A DNA stretch of 8,625 nucleotides from Bacillota bacterium (lineage in GTDB: Bacteria; Bacillota; Clostridia; Oscillospirales; Acutalibacteraceae). The notes below the pieces were generated by a model. That model did not search any database. It saw only the letters and a program-made list of their open reading frames with translations, and was not told the DNA's origin. The stretch lies in the NCBI GenBank assembly GCA_023420245.1, contig JAEZWL010000175.1, forward strand, positions 1-8,625, in the 5' to 3' direction. Shown here one piece after another: positions 7,086 through 8,625 of this stretch (positions are counted from its first letter, which is position 1; each line of letters starts with the position of its first letter). The translations under genes and the position numbers were made by a program.

Positions 7086-7119
7086 TTCCGAGCACCTCCT
7101 CTTCCGCATAATCATTTAA

Positions 7120-7148
7120 ATTATAGCGTTTTTATTCTTTGGCTGCAA
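7120..7148 (-). promoter_or_regulatory. Sigma-A promoter of the pseudopilin operon
   Basis: On the minus strand TTGCAG (7148-7143), a 17-base spacer and TATAAT (7125-7120). Transcription would begin near 7113, leaving a leader of about 28 bases before the ATG at 7085. This start also excludes the ATG at 7115 as the initiation codon. Confidence 0.75.
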
Positions 7149-7285
7149 CTAGTTTTCCATTTTTGCCTGCACAATAATATTGCCAAATTTTTGGTCACAT
7201 ATTGGTATAATCAGGAATAGATGTAATTTTTTTTTGTATATATATGACTATATATTACAGTAAAAAATATTTTCAGGGCATAATA
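7149..7285. other. AT-rich divergent regulatory region
   Basis: This stretch between the two divergent pilus promoters has no gene. It contains T- and A-tracts (7228-7237, 7261-7267) and TATA-rich sequence directly upstream of the pilin -35, which may act as an UP element. An extended -10 motif, TGGTATAAT, lies at 7203-7211 on the plus strand without a good -35 and may be a weaker second pilin promoter. Confidence 0.4.
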
Positions 7286-7314
7286 TTGACAGCATCGGTT
7301 TTACGCTTTATAAT
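7286..7314 (+). promoter_or_regulatory. Consensus sigma-A promoter of the major pilin
   Basis: TTGACA (7286-7291), a 17-base spacer and TATAAT (7309-7314): all twelve hexamer bases match consensus. With AT tracts just upstream this predicts very strong, probably constitutive transcription starting near 7321, as suits the most abundant pilus subunit. Confidence 0.85.
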
Positions 7315-7322
7315 CGGAGCAG

Positions 7323-7347
7323 AAAGCATCCCGAAAGAGGATGCTTT
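7323..7347 (+). promoter_or_regulatory. Stem-loop at the 5' end of the pilin mRNA
   Basis: AAAGCATCC (7323-7331) pairs perfectly with GGATGCTTT (7339-7347) around a seven-base loop. It begins within two or three bases of the predicted transcription start and ends well before the ribosome binding site, so it should not block translation. There is no T-run after it, so it is not a terminator. Such 5' stems protect abundant mRNAs from 5'-end decay in other bacteria; that role here is inference. Confidence 0.65.
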
Positions 7348-7380
7348 AATATGGAATAAAGAGAGAGAGGCTGAACATTT

Positions 7381-7812
7381 ATGATGACAAAGTTAAAAAC
7401 AAAAACCAACAAAAAAGGTTTTACTCTGGTTGAACTGATTATGGTTGTCGCGTTGATTGCGATTTTGGCGGCGATTGCCGTACCGACTGTAACTAATGTA
7501 ATTAAAACTGCTAACGAAAATGTAGACAAATCCAACGCACAAACGGTAGAATTAGCAATTAAAACCTCCTATTCGGAGCTTGTATCGGAAACATGGAAAC
7601 CTACAAAAGATGATGGTACGAAACTCTTACCGGCGGATTTAACCGTAGGGGACGCTTTAAAACATGCTGGAATCGATCCTAAGACAATAACTGAATCTAA
7701 ATCTGGAGCTAACTGGATCTTCAGCGGCGGTAAAATTTATTGTGAAAGCGGCAAAACAGGCACCGCATTAACTTCCGGTATAAAAGTTGAAGCAGCTACT
7801 GCGGTTTCTTAA
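7381..7812 (+). CDS. Type IV major pilin-like prepilin
   Basis: A 143-residue prepilin. The leader ends in NKKG, cleavage is G13|F14, and the mature end FTLVELIMVVALIAILAAIA with glutamate at position 5 is the classic N-methylated type IVa/ComGC-type helix. The mature protein is about 130 residues: a helix continuing to about residue 60, then a small polar domain with a single cysteine, so no C-terminal disulfide loop. After cleavage by a prepilin peptidase it would polymerise on the cell surface. Its strong promoter, 5' stem, separate transcript and terminator mark it as the main fibre subunit, with the divergent minor pseudopilins as tip proteins. The ribosome binding site is only modest (GAGAGAGAGG, ten bases before the first ATG); the second ATG directly after it is an alternative start. 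Relatives include ComGC and GspG, which the context does not rule out. Confidence 0.88.
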   Translation: MMTKLKTKTNKKGFTLVELIMVVALIAILAAIAVPTVTNVIKTANENVDKSNAQTVELAIKTSYSELVSETWKPTKDDGTKLLPADLTVGDALKHAGIDPKTITESKSGANWIFSGGKIYCESGKTGTALTSGIKVEAATAVS

Positions 7813-7829
7813 TTGTCATTTTAATTTTT

Positions 7830-7861
7830 GCAGGCTTCCTTTTGGGGGAGCCTGCTTTTTT
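7830..7861 (+). terminator. Intrinsic terminator of the major pilin gene
   Basis: GCAGGCTTCC (7830-7839) pairs with the G-run and AGCCTGC (7849-7855), including one G-T pair, followed by six T. It lies 18 bases after the pilin stop and makes the pilin a single-gene transcript. Confidence 0.85.
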
Positions 7862-7891
7862 AAAGAAAAAGCGCCGCTGTTACGCGGCGCT
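7862..7891 (-). terminator. Intrinsic terminator of the Ig-like protein gene
   Basis: On the minus strand AGCGCCGC (7891-7884) and GCGGCGCT (7877-7870) form a perfect eight-base stem with a six-base loop, followed by TTTTTCTTT. It lies 22 bases after the stop at 7914. Its T-run abuts that of the pilin terminator, so the two convergent transcripts are cleanly separated. Confidence 0.85.
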
Positions 7892-7913
7892 GAAATATAG
7901 CAAGAATATTGGC

Positions 7914-8625
7914 TCAGCTTGCGGAGGCAATGAGCCTGCCGCTCACGCCGCCGGGCTTTGCGCCGTTCACCACATTGATCTGCGTAACGACCGACTGTCC
8001 GCCGGTGATTTCAAAAATTACCGACCCGGTTCCCTCCGAATTGGCGGTTACCGTATAAAGCTCCAGCCCTTCTTTTGTTTTCCCGCCGTACTGAACCGAT
8101 GTGCAGGAATTGCCCGAGTGCACGTTGAGGTTGTTCCTGTTCAAGCCGTACATCCGCACCCCGATGGAATATTTGCCGCCCGGGCTTAACGTGTAGGAGG
8201 AGGTATCTACGATGATGCTGCCGCCGGACACCTTGGTAATCATCTTCTGCCCGCCGATATCAATCGTTACCTCACCCTTGCCTGCACCGGTCACCGGATA
8301 AACCCATCCGGTTTTTCCGCCGTAATTGTAGACCGCCGGTTTTCCGATGATCGCGACGGCGGAATTGTAGGAAAGCTGTATCGGAGGCGTTTTGGAATCG
8401 GTTACCGCCAGCACCCAGTAGGTGTTGCCGATGCCGATTGTTACCGCCGAGGTATCCAGTGCAATACCCGAGCCTGTCCCCGTATTTGCCGGCGGCGTAT
8501 CTGCGGAATTCCCCGTACCGGCGCGCAGGATGCAGGAATCGGACTTATAGTCGGTAAGACGGTCTCCCTTGGCGTCCACCAGATAAGCCACCAGCTGTGC
8601 GCGATAGGAACCGGCGGCGTTATTG
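7914..8625 (-). CDS. Secreted or surface protein with two Ig-like domains (5' end outside window)
   Basis: The 236 C-terminal residues of a larger protein; the frame stays open to the window edge, so the GTG at 8591 is an internal valine and not a start. Visible residues 54-134 and 136-221 are two related beta-rich units. Both open with DTS, contain a Y-x-V/I-x-V strand, and end in an alternating strand pair (PVTGAGKGEVTIDIGG and TVTANSEGTGSVIFEITGG), the pattern of bacterial Ig-like (BIG) domains. The piece before them is polar and could belong to a pilin-like or adhesin domain. There is no C-terminal sorting motif such as LPXTG and no membrane anchor, so attachment must lie upstream or the protein is released or pilus-borne. 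It has its own terminator. Neighbouring pilus genes suggest a pilus-associated adhesin, but that is inference. Confidence 0.7.
   Translation of the reverse strand, partial: NNAAGSYRAQLVAYLVDAKGDRLTDYKSDSCILRAGTGNSADTPPANTGTGSGIALDTSAVTIGIGNTYWVLAVTDSKTPPIQLSYNSAVAIIGKPAVYNYGGKTGWVYPVTGAGKGEVTIDIGGQKMITKVSGGSIIVDTSSYTLSPGGKYSIGVRMYGLNRNNLNVHSGNSCTSVQYGGKTKEGLELYTVTANSEGTGSVIFEITGGQSVVTQINVVNGAKPGGVSGRLIASAS

Noticed and set aside
8589..8591. GTG as start of the Ig-like protein
   Set aside because: The frame is open to the window edge with sensible sequence before it and no ribosome binding site, so the gene is cut by the window.
1..8625. CRISPR arrays, tRNA or rRNA genes, insertion sequences
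   Set aside because: No regularly spaced repeats, no cloverleaf-like segment and no transposase-like protein were seen on either strand.

Overview
The window looks like a chromosomal piece of a Gram-positive anaerobe of the Clostridia, perhaps from the Oscillospirales/Ruminococcaceae side. The grounds are strong purine-rich ribosome binding sites, consensus sigma-A promoters, AT-rich intergenic DNA around coding DNA of about 45-58% GC, and a compact type IV pilin set of the Gram-positive kind. The taxonomic guess is inference; no rRNA or marker gene is present.

Left part (241-4420, all on the minus strand, read right to left) holds a three-gene module. A 453-residue protein with an N-terminal helix-turn-helix and an unassigned C-terminal part comes first. 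Next is a MORN-repeat protein with five to six C-terminal repeats. Last is a ComEC-like metallo-beta-lactamase-fold hydrolase with an unusual tail of twelve cysteines. The first intergenic gap (84 bases up to the likely start) carries its own sigma-A promoter with a small palindrome between -35 and -10. The second gap is only 31 bases, so MORN and hydrolase are probably co-transcribed. No family name for this combination is known to me, and it is the best candidate for an undescribed system here. The MORN gene seems to start at an ATT codon, or at a GTG without a ribosome binding site.

The junction 4421-4556 separates this module from the pilus genes. It holds a near-perfect inverted repeat whose two arms each contain a ribosome binding site and an ATG, with a palindrome and a TATA-rich stretch between them.

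Right part (4557-8625) is a type IV pilus or pseudopilus locus. A minus-strand operon (PilX/GspK-like, PilV/GspI-like, PilW/GspJ-like) has touching or overlapping genes and runs from a good promoter at 7120-7148. Divergently, a major pilin (7381-7812, plus strand) has a textbook TTGACA-17-TATAAT promoter, a 5' stem-loop in its leader and a strong terminator. That terminator sits back to back with the terminator of a minus-strand secreted protein with two tandem Ig-like domains, whose 5' end lies beyond the window. The pseudopilins would form a pilus tip or initiation complex and the major pilin the fibre. The ATPase, platform protein and prepilin peptidase are not in this window. The large PilX/GspK-like gene has an AT-rich central body inside GC-rich ends, suggesting an exchanged surface domain.
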